In this document: piece by piece, positions 49,645 through 58,228 of the stretch
How the letters are laid out: each line of letters opens with the position of its first letter
How positions within the stretch are numbered: the stretch's first letter is position 1
NCBI RefSeq assembly: GCF_001988955.1
Contig: NZ_CP014263.1
Span: forward strand, 2,418,001 to 2,482,000
Origin: Spirosoma montaniterrae
GTDB taxonomy: Bacteria; Bacteroidota; Bacteroidia; Cytophagales; Spirosomataceae
Reading direction: 5' to 3'
DNA length: 64,000 bases
The notes under the pieces: generated by a model
The model's database searches: none
What the model was told of the DNA's origin: nothing
The model's input: the letters and a program-made list of their open reading frames with translations, nothing else
Position numbers and translations under genes: made by a program

Positions 49645-50400
49645 ATGATCGTTTTTCTCAATGACCGCCCGATACGGCTGGTAGGCCCGAAGGCCGCTGC
49701 CCGTCTGGCTCACCCTTCGCTGGCGAATGCCAAAAACGCGAAACGCACATCATTTAGTCAGCCTATTCAACCAGAAACAGACTACGACCAGATTGTAGAT
49801 GCCCGGCTCGAAGCGTTAAAAGAAGACGCCCTACACGGTCATCTGCTCATTTTAAATGCCACACCGGCCACAGTCGAGAAACTACTCGTTTTGTTACAGA
49901 AAGCTGATGCCAACCGGCTTTTATCGGTCACGCTCGGTTGTTTAAACAAAGACGACTGCGAAACGGCTATGAAAAAACCGTTTAAGGTGATCAAAGCCGC
50001 TGGGGGTGTAGTATTGAAAGCCGATAAACTGCTGCTGATGTTTCGGCGGGGTGTCTGGGATTTACCAAAAGGAAAATTAGACGACGGCGAGTCGTCGCGG
50101 CAGGGGGCAGCCCGCGAGGTGGAAGAAGAAACCGGCGTTCGGGTGGCCGTTGGCGAGCGCATTTGCACGACCTGGCACACCTATATACAGAATGGCAATC
50201 GCATTCTGAAACGCACGAAATGGTATCGAATGACGGTACTCGACGACCGGCACATGGCTCCTCAGGAAGATGAAGGTATTGAAAAATTAGCCTGGCTCGA
50301 CCGGCGCGATACTCAATTAGCCCTTACCAATTCGTTTAGTTCCATTCGGTATGTGATTAATACGGCACTGAATGAAACCTTGACGCAGCGATTTGAGTAG
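49645..50400 (+). CDS. NUDIX hydrolase with an N-terminal extension
   Basis: 251 residues from MIVFLNDRPIRL. The Nudix box is complete: GKLDDGESSRQGAAREVEEETGV (GX5EX7REXXEEXG, about 148-170), preceded by FRRGVWDLPKG. The N-terminal 110 residues (VDARLEALKEDALHGHLLILNATPATVEKLLVLLQ) are an extra domain seen in Bacteroidota homologues. It should hydrolyse a nucleoside diphosphate derivative; WDLPKG is shared with diadenosine-polyphosphate and RppH-like enzymes, but the substrate is not fixed. It is divergent from the CorC gene. Confidence 0.9.
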   Translation: MIVFLNDRPIRLVGPKAAARLAHPSLANAKNAKRTSFSQPIQPETDYDQIVDARLEALKEDALHGHLLILNATPATVEKLLVLLQKADANRLLSVTLGCLNKDDCETAMKKPFKVIKAAGGVVLKADKLLLMFRRGVWDLPKGKLDDGESSRQGAAREVEEETGVRVAVGERICTTWHTYIQNGNRILKRTKWYRMTVLDDRHMAPQEDEGIEKLAWLDRRDTQLALTNSFSSIRYVINTALNETLTQRFE

Positions 50401-50488
50401 TAGGCAAACTTTCATATATTCATATGTTCCATTAGGTAAATTGATACACTAAGACGGCACACTGTTGCTACATAGTCCAGCATTTGTA

Positions 50489-50496
50489 TAAATTTG
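50489..50496 (+). promoter_or_regulatory. -7 element of the secreted-protein gene
   Basis: TAAATTTG, exact consensus, 54 bp before the chosen ATG at 50551. Confidence 0.45.
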
Positions 50497-50550
50497 GCGC
50501 GAATAATAACTTTCACCATCCATCGCCCATCGGTGGTTCCCTACACTCGT

Positions 50551-51717
50551 ATGACATCCAACTACCTTTACTCGCTGCTTATCGCCTGTTTGCTCACTGT
50601 ATGGCAGAGTTCCATAGTTTCGGCGCAAACGTTCACAGAAAATTTTGAAACGCGCAACGCACAGAACAATTGCGACCGCTCTATTTATCAGGGTCGCTGC
50701 TGGGTATTTAGTTCTTTTGATGTTACTTCAACCGACGCCATTAGTGGCTGTAGTGCCCGCAGTAGTCAGCTCTCCAGTTCCTCGACCACTGTCGTAGCGG
50801 GCGGAAATCGTGCCAGATTTCCATTTGAAACAACATTGCCCGCTCTGCGGGTAGGATCGCCATCGAGCCTTACGTTCAGTGCCCGGATCAACGGCACTTC
50901 CTCGAACCCAACCTTGTTCGTAATCGCCGATCCGCTGAGCACAACGGCCAATTCGTTCACGCTGGCAACGATTCCCACCTCAAGTACGGGTCTGGCAACT
51001 ACCGCGCGGTCTTTTTCTGCGGCTCTACCCTCATCAGGGAGCTTTAGAATTCGGTTTGGCATGATAGGCACAGGTGGCACCTCGCGAATAATTTTAGATA
51101 ATTTGTTCGTGTCGAACGTAATCTCGCAGGTAGCAGGCCCGTCCTGCAGTACAGATGCATTACCCGTTACACTAACTGAGTTCAGTGCCACACAGTCGCC
51201 GAATGATTGTTCCGTACAACTTAACTGGGCCACCAGTCTGGAGTTGACTAACGAAAAGTTTATTGTCGAACGCAGCAGTAACGCACAGTCGTTCGAGGGT
51301 ATCGGTAGCGTAGCTGGCAGGGGTACTACCAATGCCAACCAACGCTACTCATTTGTTGATTCCAGCCCGCTCCCAACAGCCTATTATCGGCTCAAGCAGG
51401 TCGACGCCGATCAGACTTCTACGTACTCGAAAATTATCGCCGTGGTCAACCGCTGTTCGGCGGGAGCCATTGTGCTGCAATACAGCCAGCAAACGGCCCG
51501 GTTAGATGTACTGCTGAATCAGATAGACGCCCAGTTTCCGGTATCGCTTGATGTATATGACAGTTCAGGCCGACGATTGCACCACCTCAACGTGGCCGAA
51601 TCGCAATCTATTGCCAGCATCGATACCACGCCGTTTGGCAGTCGTTTTATAATCGTTCGCATTGCCGACAGCGGGGGGAATGTACTGCGTTCGCAACGGT
51701 TATTCCTGCCTCAATAA
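50551..51717 (+). CDS. Secreted protein, probable type IX secretion cargo
   Basis: 388 residues from MTSNYLYSLLIACLLTVWQSSIVSAQ, a clear signal peptide; the upstream GCG-frame extension is not signal-like. The N-terminal half is a Ser/Thr-rich beta domain (NCDRSIYQGRCWVFSSF, SLTFSARINGTSSNPTLFVIADP). The C-terminal half has VTLTEFSATQSPNDCSVQLNWATSLELTNEKFIVERSSN and YYRLKQVDADQTSTYSKI, typical of the fibronectin-like module before a Bacteroidota T9SS sorting domain, and ends SLDVYDSSGRRLHHL...LRSQRLFLPQ. The 3' end overlaps coaD by 7 bp. Confidence 0.75.
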   Translation: MTSNYLYSLLIACLLTVWQSSIVSAQTFTENFETRNAQNNCDRSIYQGRCWVFSSFDVTSTDAISGCSARSSQLSSSSTTVVAGGNRARFPFETTLPALRVGSPSSLTFSARINGTSSNPTLFVIADPLSTTANSFTLATIPTSSTGLATTARSFSAALPSSGSFRIRFGMIGTGGTSRIILDNLFVSNVISQVAGPSCSTDALPVTLTEFSATQSPNDCSVQLNWATSLELTNEKFIVERSSNAQSFEGIGSVAGRGTTNANQRYSFVDSSPLPTAYYRLKQVDADQTSTYSKIIAVVNRCSAGAIVLQYSQQTARLDVLLNQIDAQFPVSLDVYDSSGRRLHHLNVAESQSIASIDTTPFGSRFIIVRIADSGGNVLRSQRLFLPQ

Positions 51718-52175
51718 GCGGAAGGCAACGGGTACGGCAGAAACTCATCGACGTTTTGGCCGTACCTGTGCAGATCGCGAATAATGCTCGAACTGATGGG
51801 AGCCAGGTGGGGCGATGTGATCAGAAATACAGTTTCAACTTCTTCATAAACAGCCCGATTGACCTGCGAGATGCCATTTTCGTACTCAAAATCGGTTGTG
51901 TTACGCAGCCCCCGCAGTAAGAATCGCGCTCCTTCATTTCGGGCAACTTTAGCGGTCAGGTCATCATAGCTGATTACCCGAACACCTGTTTGGTCGCGGA
52001 AGGCGTCTTCAATCAGTTGCGTCATCAGTTCGAGCGGGAAGTAACGTTCTTTGCGGGTGTTGCGGCCAATGCCGATGATAACCTCATCGAATAAACGTAG
52101 CCCGCGCAAAACAATGTCTTCGTGGCCTTTGGTAAATGGGTCGAACGAGCCGGGAAACAGGGCAGTGCGTTGCAT
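51711..52175 (-). CDS. coaD: Phosphopantetheine adenylyltransferase
   Basis: 154 residues. ALFPGSFDPFTKGHEDIVLRGL has the nucleotidyltransferase T/HxGH-like site (TKGH), and the later FLLRGLRNTTDFEYENGISQVNRAV and ISSSIIRDL (ISSS-R motif) are diagnostic of CoaD. It adds AMP to 4'-phosphopantetheine in CoA synthesis. It is the last gene of a long minus-strand run from 58066. Its start is 48 bp after the pepT stop. Confidence 0.96.
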   Translation of the reverse strand: MQRTALFPGSFDPFTKGHEDIVLRGLRLFDEVIIGIGRNTRKERYFPLELMTQLIEDAFRDQTGVRVISYDDLTAKVARNEGARFLLRGLRNTTDFEYENGISQVNRAVYEEVETVFLITSPHLAPISSSIIRDLHRYGQNVDEFLPYPLPSAY

Positions 52176-52223
52176 ACAGTGTAGTTTTAAGTGGGCAAAA
52201 TAGGATGATTGCGCGAGAATCCG

Positions 52224-53480
52224 TCAGCTACGTTCCTCCCAAACCTGCGCCACGTTCACAATCACGTCTACGGCCCGTTGCATATCCTGCACCGATACCC
52301 ACTCCTGCCGCGAGTGAAAGGCGTGTTCGCCCGCGAAAATATTCGGGCACGGCAATCCCATAAACGACAATCTCGAACCGTCGGTACCGCCCCGGATGCT
52401 CCGACGATTGGCAGATAGACCGGCCCGCCGGATGGCTTCGAGCGCGTTTTCGACCACGGCAGGGTGCTTGTCGAGCACCTCTTTCATGTTGCGGTATTGC
52501 TGTTTCACCACAAACTCCGCTTTTGAACCGGGGTAATTTTCCAGCACGGCATCAATTTGTTGTTGCAGATACGCTTCTTTCTCGTGCAGGCCCGCTTCGG
52601 TGAAGTCACGAATGATAAATTCCAGTATAGCCTGATCCTGATTGCCCTCCAGCCGGGTTGGGTGAACAAACCCTTCTTTTCCTTCGGTCGTTTCGGGCGA
52701 GAGCGTGTGTTTGGGTAACGATGCTAACAGGTCGGCGGCAATTTTCAGCGCGTTTTCGAGTTTGCCCTTCGCAAAACCGGGGTGCGTACTAACGCCCTGA
52801 ATGGTAATCTTAACGGCATCGGCAGAGAAGGTTTCATCTTCGAGCGTACCCAATGATTCGCCGTCGATGGTGTAGCCAAAATCGGCTCCCAGCTTCTGCA
52901 AATCTACTTTTTCGGTACCACGCCCTACTTCTTCGTCGGGCGTAAACAACAGCCGGATTCGACCATGTTTCACTTCCGGGTGAGTCAGCAGAAACTGGGC
53001 TGCATCCATAATTTCGGCGAGACCCGCTTTATTGTCGGCTCCGAGCAGCGTGATGCCGCTTGCCGTAACGATGTCGTTGCCAAGCTGCTCACGCAGGTCG
53101 GGGTGGTCGGCTACGCGGATGATTTGGGCCGGGTCGTCGGCGGTCCGGCGTTCGGGAAGAACAATATCGGAACCGTCCCAACGCTCATGTACAATGGGCT
53201 TCACGCCCGCGCCAGTCACGTCGGGCGAGGTATCGACGTGCGAGCAGAAGCAAATCGTTGGCACGTTAGGCTTGTCGGTGTTGGCGGGAATGGTGGCATA
53301 GACGTAGCCCCATTCATCTACTTCAGCGTCGGAAACGCCCATTTCGTGCAACTCCTGCACCAGCAACCGGCTCAGGTCTTTTTGCTTTTCGGTGCTGGGA
53401 TTCGTGTTCGATTGCGGGTCCGACTGTGTGTCGATCTGCACGTAGCGGAGAAAGCGGGCGAGAACGGTGTAATTTTTCAT
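52224..53480 (-). CDS. pepT: Peptidase T (tripeptide aminopeptidase)
   Basis: 418 residues of the M20 family. FCSHVDTSPDVTG (metal His, catalytic Asp), LLGADNKAGLAEIM (bridging Asp), FTPDEEVGRGTEK (Glu pair) and TIDGESLGTLEDETFSAD are complete, as is the C-terminal FAGEHAFHSRQEWV (His). It removes the N-terminal residue from tripeptides. A family D palindrome lies directly upstream (53492-53574), between pepT and the MazG-like gene, so the messenger leader would contain an extremely stable stem. Confidence 0.95.
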   Translation of the reverse strand: MKNYTVLARFLRYVQIDTQSDPQSNTNPSTEKQKDLSRLLVQELHEMGVSDAEVDEWGYVYATIPANTDKPNVPTICFCSHVDTSPDVTGAGVKPIVHERWDGSDIVLPERRTADDPAQIIRVADHPDLREQLGNDIVTASGITLLGADNKAGLAEIMDAAQFLLTHPEVKHGRIRLLFTPDEEVGRGTEKVDLQKLGADFGYTIDGESLGTLEDETFSADAVKITIQGVSTHPGFAKGKLENALKIAADLLASLPKHTLSPETTEGKEGFVHPTRLEGNQDQAILEFIIRDFTEAGLHEKEAYLQQQIDAVLENYPGSKAEFVVKQQYRNMKEVLDKHPAVVENALEAIRRAGLSANRRSIRGGTDGSRLSFMGLPCPNIFAGEHAFHSRQEWVSVQDMQRAVDVIVNVAQVWEERS

Positions 53481-53491
53481 AATGAGTTTTT

Positions 53492-53574
53492 AAACGCAGA
53501 GAGAACAGAGGTTTTCGCAGAGAGCGCAAAGAAACTCTGTTCTCTCTGCGAAAACCTCTGTTCTCTCTGCGTTT
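53492..53574. repeat. Family D palindrome between pepT and the MazG-like gene
   Basis: Arms 53492-53524 and 53542-53574 are perfect reverse complements over 33 bp (outer AAACGCAGAGAGAACAGAGG), with a 17-nt loop. The outer edge includes part of the TAA stop codon of the upstream MazG-like gene (53573-53575). Confidence 0.97.
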
Positions 53575-54040
53575 ATTTGTACAAAATGCCTTCCAAGTCG
53601 GCTGGTGAGTAGTTCACGCTTTTGAGCGTCTTCCGGTCGGCATCTCTGAAAACCAGATATTTACCTTCTGACTCCATGTAATGACAGGCCACGCCCTTCG
53701 CTGTGTACTGCCCTACGGTGGCTTCGGCTTCTTCAACGGTCAGGCAGGCTTTGCTCATGTTCGAGCGTTGCACTTCATCGAATAAGGCTTTAAACTGATG
53801 CCCCAGCCCGAACTCCAGCACGGCCCCGCTCAGTACGTATTGCAGGTCGCAAAGAGCGTCGGCTACGGCCACAATGTCGCGTTCGGCGATGGCGTCGCGG
53901 AGTTCGTCTAATTCCTCGGCCAGTAACGAGACGCGCAACTGACAACGGGCTTCTGACGGAATTTGGGGCGTTTCTAAAACGGGGGCATGAAAGGTACGGT
54001 GGAACTCAGCCACCTGGTTCAGCGAATCAGGTTGTTGCAT
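53573..54040 (-). CDS. MazG-like nucleotide pyrophosphohydrolase
   Basis: 155 residues. LLAEELDELRDAIAERDIVAVADALCDLQYVLSGAVLEFG carries the EExxD...ExxD helices of the all-alpha NTP-pyrophosphatase superfamily; the C-terminal ...GKYLVFRDADRKTLKSVNYSPADLEGIL is an added module seen in this subgroup. It probably hydrolyses a non-canonical or modified nucleoside triphosphate. Its stop codon lies at the edge of the family D palindrome. It begins 18 bp after the VWA gene stop on the same strand. Confidence 0.8.
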   Translation of the reverse strand: MQQPDSLNQVAEFHRTFHAPVLETPQIPSEARCQLRVSLLAEELDELRDAIAERDIVAVADALCDLQYVLSGAVLEFGLGHQFKALFDEVQRSNMSKACLTVEEAEATVGQYTAKGVACHYMESEGKYLVFRDADRKTLKSVNYSPADLEGILYK

Positions 54041-54058
54041 AAAAAATGGTTCAACAAA

Positions 54059-55312
54059 TCAGTCAGTAAACGTTAGTTTTGGATTTTTCAGGCATTTCAT
54101 GGCTGCTTCGAGGCCGTTAAGCGTGAGCGGGAACATGCGGTTGCCCGACCATTCGCGGATGAGGGCGGTGCTGTGGGTGTATTTCCAGTAAGCAGCCACG
54201 TTTGGGTTCAGCCAGACCAAATTTGGGTATTGAGTTTTGAAGCGATTAAGCCACACAATGCCCGCTTCTTCGTTATAATGCTCCACACTGCCCTTCGGCG
54301 TCGTGATTTCGTGGGGCGACATGGCCGCATCGCCCACAAAAATCACTTTGTAATCTTTGTTGTATTTGTGCAGCACTTCGTAGGTCGGTACGCGCTCCCG
54401 GCGACGGGTCGGTCCGTCGCCACGGTTGTCTTTCCAGAGCGTTTCGTACACGCAGTTGTGGAAGTACATGAATTCCAGATGCTTAAACTGATAGCGGGCC
54501 GCCGAAAACAGGTGCGAACACAGTTCGATATGCTCATCCATCGACCCGCCCACGTCGAACAACATCAGCACTTTTACGCGATTTTTGCGCGAGGGCTGCA
54601 TCCGAATGTCCAAGTACCCGGCGTTGCGGCTCGTTCCGTCGATGGTTCCGTCGATATCTAATTCATCCTCAACGCCTTCACGGGTTAAAATCCGCAACCG
54701 GCGCAGGGCCATTTTCAGGTTGCGCGTGTTGAGTTCAAGGCTGTCGTCAAGGTTCCGGTACGCCCGCTGTTCCCAAACCTTGACGCCGGTACGGTTGCCA
54801 TTCGACTGGCTTTTATCGCCCGGATTCATCTTGAACCCTTCTGGCGGTCCGTCGTTACGGTTAAACCCCTTCTCGCCAAACGGCGACGTGCCGCCTGTAC
54901 CTATCCATTTGTTGCCACCTTCATGGCGTTCGTCCTGCTCATCAAGTAGTTCGCGGAGCCGCGCCCAGAGGGCATCTAAACCGCCAATCGATTCGATTTC
55001 GGCTTTTTCCTCGTCAGTAAGTTGTTTTTCGAGCGCGTCACGCAGCCAGTCGGGTGGCACGTCGGGCCAATCCAGGCCGGGCAGAATCTCGATGGTGGCA
55101 GCCTGCCTGTCCGTCACGTATTCGCCGAAAAGCCGGTCGAACAAATCGAGGTGCTGTTCGTGCTTGACAAGCGTCGTCTTGCTCAAAAAATAAAAATCCT
55201 CGACCGACGTGCCGCCTACGTCACTTCGCAGTGCCGACAATAGCGTAAGGTACTCCGGCAGCGTTACCGGCAGTGCGTGTTGGCGGAGAAGAAGGAAGAA
55301 ATCGAGAAACAT
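54059..55312 (-). CDS. VWA-domain protein, CoxE-like, partner of the MoxR ATPase
   Basis: 417 residues. The N-terminal half (FFLLLRQHALPVTLPEYLTLLSAL) and the VWA domain (VLMLFDVGGSMDEHIELCSHLFSAARYQFK, with a DVGGS variant of the DxSxS MIDAS; later FVGDAAMSPHEI) match the CoxE/YehP-type VWA proteins. Such proteins are metal-binding effectors that MoxR ATPases remodel. The MIDAS has Gly at the second variable position instead of Ser, so Mg binding may be changed. The MoxR gene lies 108 bp upstream on the same strand, with a family B palindrome between. Confidence 0.85.
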   Translation of the reverse strand: MFLDFFLLLRQHALPVTLPEYLTLLSALRSDVGGTSVEDFYFLSKTTLVKHEQHLDLFDRLFGEYVTDRQAATIEILPGLDWPDVPPDWLRDALEKQLTDEEKAEIESIGGLDALWARLRELLDEQDERHEGGNKWIGTGGTSPFGEKGFNRNDGPPEGFKMNPGDKSQSNGNRTGVKVWEQRAYRNLDDSLELNTRNLKMALRRLRILTREGVEDELDIDGTIDGTSRNAGYLDIRMQPSRKNRVKVLMLFDVGGSMDEHIELCSHLFSAARYQFKHLEFMYFHNCVYETLWKDNRGDGPTRRRERVPTYEVLHKYNKDYKVIFVGDAAMSPHEITTPKGSVEHYNEEAGIVWLNRFKTQYPNLVWLNPNVAAYWKYTHSTALIREWSGNRMFPLTLNGLEAAMKCLKNPKLTFTD

Positions 55313-55324
55313 AGTTTTTTAAGT

Positions 55325-55415
55325 GATGAGTGATGAGCGATAAGTGATGAGTTTGCTGCCGCATGAACAACTGACTGGCGTTAGTAAACTCATCACTTAT
55401 CGCTCATCACTCATC
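55325..55415. repeat. Family B palindrome between moxR-like and VWA genes
   Basis: Arms 55325-55354 and 55386-55415 are perfect over 30 bp (GATGAGTGATGAGCGATAAG core), with a 31-nt loop. It lies 13 bp upstream of the VWA start codon. Confidence 0.95.
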
Positions 55416-55420
55416 GTTAA

Positions 55421-56266
55421 TCAATACGGTCTTGCCCCTTTCCGACGCAGGGCTACCATCAGGTCGGTATCCTGTTCATTTTTAAGGAGTGCGCCCAGGT
55501 ATGGGGGTAACTCGTTGAGTGCGTCGAGGTCGTTGAGATCGTCGTGCGTAACGCCCGCCACGAGCAGTAGTCGAATCCAGTCGATGAGTTCGCTGGTGGA
55601 AGGCTTCTTTTTCAGGGCCCTCACGTCGCGAATGGCGTAGAAGGTCGATATGGATTTCGCCAGCAACTCCTGCGGCAGACCGGGGTAATGCACCGTTACG
55701 ATCTGCTGCATGGTGTCGCGGTCGGGAAAACGAATGAAGTGAAAGAAACACCGGCGCAGAAACGCGTCGGGGAGTTCCTTCTCATTGTTCGACGTGATGA
55801 TGACAACGGGCCGATGCCGCGCCGTGATCGTGCGCTGCAATTCGTAGCAATAGAATTCCATCCGGTCGAGTTCCTGCAACAAATCGTTCGGAAACTCAAT
55901 GTCGGCTTTGTCGATTTCGTCGATTAACAAAACCGCCTGCTCATCCGACGCAAAGGCTTCCCAGAGCTTACCTTTTTTGATGTAGTTCTCCATATCACCG
56001 ATGCGCTCGGAGCCAAGCTGCGAATCGCGCAGCCGTGATACGGCATCGTATTCATACAGTCCCTGCTGCGCCGACGTAGTCGATTTTACGTGCCAGGTGT
56101 ACAACGGTTTACCCAGCGACTGCGCAATTTCGTAGGCCAGCAGGGTTTTGCCCGTGCCGGGTTCGCCCTTAATCAACAAGGGCTTTTGCAACTGGATGGC
56201 CGCGTTGACCGCCGTGCTCAGTTCGCGGGTGGCAACGTAAGTAGCTGTACCTGAGAAGCTGTTCAT
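55421..56266 (-). CDS. MoxR-type AAA+ ATPase paired with VWA protein
   Basis: 281 residues. Walker A is IKGEPGTGKTLLAYEIA (about 33-49), Walker B VLLIDEIDKADIEFPNDLL (about 115-133), sensor 1 VIITSNNEKELPDAFLRRCFFHFIRFPD, and a C-terminal lid SELIDWIRLLLVAG. It is the CbbQ/NorQ-like, chaperone branch of MoxR. It precedes the VWA gene in transcription order and follows the acidic 186-residue protein by 3 bp, so the three form a compact operon that probably assembles or activates some metalloenzyme or envelope complex (inference). Confidence 0.93.
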   Translation of the reverse strand: MNSFSGTATYVATRELSTAVNAAIQLQKPLLIKGEPGTGKTLLAYEIAQSLGKPLYTWHVKSTTSAQQGLYEYDAVSRLRDSQLGSERIGDMENYIKKGKLWEAFASDEQAVLLIDEIDKADIEFPNDLLQELDRMEFYCYELQRTITARHRPVVIITSNNEKELPDAFLRRCFFHFIRFPDRDTMQQIVTVHYPGLPQELLAKSISTFYAIRDVRALKKKPSTSELIDWIRLLLVAGVTHDDLNDLDALNELPPYLGALLKNEQDTDLMVALRRKGARPY

Positions 56267-56269
56267 TAA

Positions 56270-56830
56270 TTATTCCTCGCTTTCGCTGGTGAACGAATAT
56301 AGCGTATTATCTAACCGAAGCGTGTTGGACTGATAAGCGCGGATGAAGTTTTCGATTACCTCATCGGTGATTTCTTCAACGTTCAGACACACATCGAGTG
56401 CAATGCCGTAATCTGCTTCGAGATCAACCTCAACGTGTTCCTGTACTTTAACCGTCTCGGTTTCTTCGATTTCGTCGATGATTTCTGTCAGCGCGGTTTC
56501 AGCTTCCTCCTCCAGTTCGGGCGATATTTTATAGTTTGCCGGGCGGTCTTCAGGCGGTACGTATTCAGGATATGTTTTCCTGATTTGCTCAACGGCCATT
56601 TCGTACACCAAACTGCTGTGGTGCAGCCGCAGCGTGTACACCAGCGCATCGAACACAACCTCCTGACCGTCATATAGGCCCGGAAATTGTATGTGTACGC
56701 ATTCGCCCGTTTCCAGCACGTCCATATCGTCGTCTTCAACGTAAACAAACGACTGACCTTCCTGCCGACACTCGTCTTTCAGGGCGTTGATTTCTTCAGG
56801 GTCAAACCCCTCATTTTTGTAAGTTGCCAT
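56270..56830 (-). CDS. Acidic protein of unknown function, in the MoxR-VWA operon
   Basis: 186 residues, strongly acidic (EEEAETALTEIIDEIEETETVKVQEHVEVDLEADYG). FDALVYTLRLHHSSLVYEMAVEQIRKTYPEYVPPEDRP is the most structured-looking part. I do not recognise a domain. The stop is 3 bp before the MoxR ATPase start, so the genes are translationally linked, and I expect a partner or substrate of that pair. The promoter-like TACCTTTG (56835-56842) lies 4 bp before the ATG, which would make the message nearly leaderless. Confidence 0.8.
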   Translation of the reverse strand: MATYKNEGFDPEEINALKDECRQEGQSFVYVEDDDMDVLETGECVHIQFPGLYDGQEVVFDALVYTLRLHHSSLVYEMAVEQIRKTYPEYVPPEDRPANYKISPELEEEAETALTEIIDEIEETETVKVQEHVEVDLEADYGIALDVCLNVEEITDEVIENFIRAYQSNTLRLDNTLYSFTSESEE

Positions 56831-56834
56831 AGAG

Positions 56835-56842
56835 CAAAGGTA
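56835..56842 (-). promoter_or_regulatory. -7 element just before the acidic protein gene
   Basis: TACCTTTG on the minus strand, 4 bp from the start codon at 56830. Confidence 0.5.
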
Positions 56843-56847
56843 GCTTT

Positions 56848-56933
56848 TTTAGTGATGAGTGATGAACGATGAGTGATGAGTGTTTATCCTGCGCCAGCCA
56901 CTCATCACTTATCGTTCATCACTCATCACTAAA
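56848..56933. repeat. Family B palindrome at the end of the M28 gene
   Basis: Arms 56848-56881 and 56900-56933 match over 34 bp with one mismatch; the loop ends GCGCCAGCC, similar to GCGTCAGCC in the rnpB copy. The right arm encodes the C terminus LVMSDER and the stop codon of the peptidase gene. Confidence 0.96.
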
Positions 56934-58066
56934 ATGACCGCTTCGGCCAAATCTATGGCGTCGTGCATGGGCTTAAAATCAACGGCATCGAGCGTGTCGG
57001 TGGGTTGATGAATGCGCGGCATTTGGCCGTTTTCGTCCAGCGCACAGAGGGCCAGCACCGGAATGCGGTGGCGCACAAACCACGCGCTATCAAAGTCGGC
57101 GGTATGCCAACGGCCCGTTTGGGCGCGGTTTTGGTATGCTTCGGTTTGCAGGAGCTGGCGGGCAATTTGGGTAAGTTCGTTGTTGTAGCGCAGGGTTTCG
57201 AGGGTGCCGGTTTGCTCAACAACGGTAAGTTTTCCGGCTCCGAGGGTATCGAAATTAATGGCAACCGTGCGGGCTGGGTTCCAGCTTTTCCGGTGTGCTT
57301 CAACGTAGTGGTACGCGCCAATCATCCCGGCTTCTTCGGCATCGGTCAGCACCACTTCGAGGTCGAGGTTCGGGTCGTGCCGGAGTCGGTCGGCGGTGGC
57401 AAGGGCGGCAGCAACACCCGTAGCATTATCGCTCGCGCCGTTGGTATAACCGGTCAGGAAATAACCCGCCGTGCCGGTCAGGGCCTGCAACACAAAATAG
57501 GCCATCAGCGCGTATCGGGCATACGTGATGTACGGCAACCCCGCGCCCGCAGCTTCGGCAGTGGCTACCACACCAGCCAGTGCCATCAGCATCAGCGAGA
57601 TAATCAACGACGTTCGGAAACCAGCCTGTTGTTTCGGACTATACAGCAACGACACCGGTGCCGTGTCGTAATGCGCCATCAGAATCACTTTCAGCGGCTT
57701 CTCCCCTGCCATCTGTGCGGGCCAGTGCCCAATCACGTTATGGCCCGTGTGCTGCACCGGAAATCGCGTAACGAACGAATACCGCCAGTTGAAATACCGC
57801 CACGCCAGCCAGACAAAATACCACACCAACCCTACCGCCACACCCGAAACCGGCACTAACGCCAGACTGACGAGCAGGCCGCCGATGAGCCAGCCAACCA
57901 CCGTTACATAGGTCCGGGGCGTTTGAAACGACTCGGTTCTGACGGCTGCGCCGAGTTCGGTCAGGTAGGTTTGCAGCAACCGGGCGGCTTCGGTGCTTTG
58001 GGGTCTGGCAGTTCCCCGATGCGGCAGACGGCACAGGTCACGCAAAAAGGATTTGGGTGAGAACAT
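56909..58066 (-). CDS. M28-family zinc peptidase with membrane segments
   Basis: 385 residues from ATG 58066 (MFSPKSFLRDLCRLPHRG). The M28 metal ligands are visible: LMAHYDTAPVS (His, Asp), GASDNATGVAAALA (bridging Asp), TDAEEAGMIGAYHY (Glu pair), INFDTLGAG (Asp) and the C-terminal HQPTDT (His). Hydrophobic helices at about 50-90 and 155-215 suggest a membrane enzyme rather than a secreted one. It resembles membrane aminopeptidases; the substrate is unknown. The last residues and the stop codon come from a family B repeat. It heads a long minus-strand run, 56909 down to 51711. Confidence 0.86.
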   Translation of the reverse strand: MFSPKSFLRDLCRLPHRGTARPQSTEAARLLQTYLTELGAAVRTESFQTPRTYVTVVGWLIGGLLVSLALVPVSGVAVGLVWYFVWLAWRYFNWRYSFVTRFPVQHTGHNVIGHWPAQMAGEKPLKVILMAHYDTAPVSLLYSPKQQAGFRTSLIISLMLMALAGVVATAEAAGAGLPYITYARYALMAYFVLQALTGTAGYFLTGYTNGASDNATGVAAALATADRLRHDPNLDLEVVLTDAEEAGMIGAYHYVEAHRKSWNPARTVAINFDTLGAGKLTVVEQTGTLETLRYNNELTQIARQLLQTEAYQNRAQTGRWHTADFDSAWFVRHRIPVLALCALDENGQMPRIHQPTDTLDAVDFKPMHDAIDLAEAVILVMSDER

Positions 58067-58228
58067 AAAGTAATTGTCGGCTAAATTCCTGTCAATCAAG
58101 AATTGACCGTAAAGTAAAAACCCGTTCGATTCAATACAAGCTTAACCTATTTTTAAAGTATACGCCACTAACATACCTATCCTATAGGCAAATTTTACAA
58201 CTATGAATAAACTTTTCACTACTCTGAT

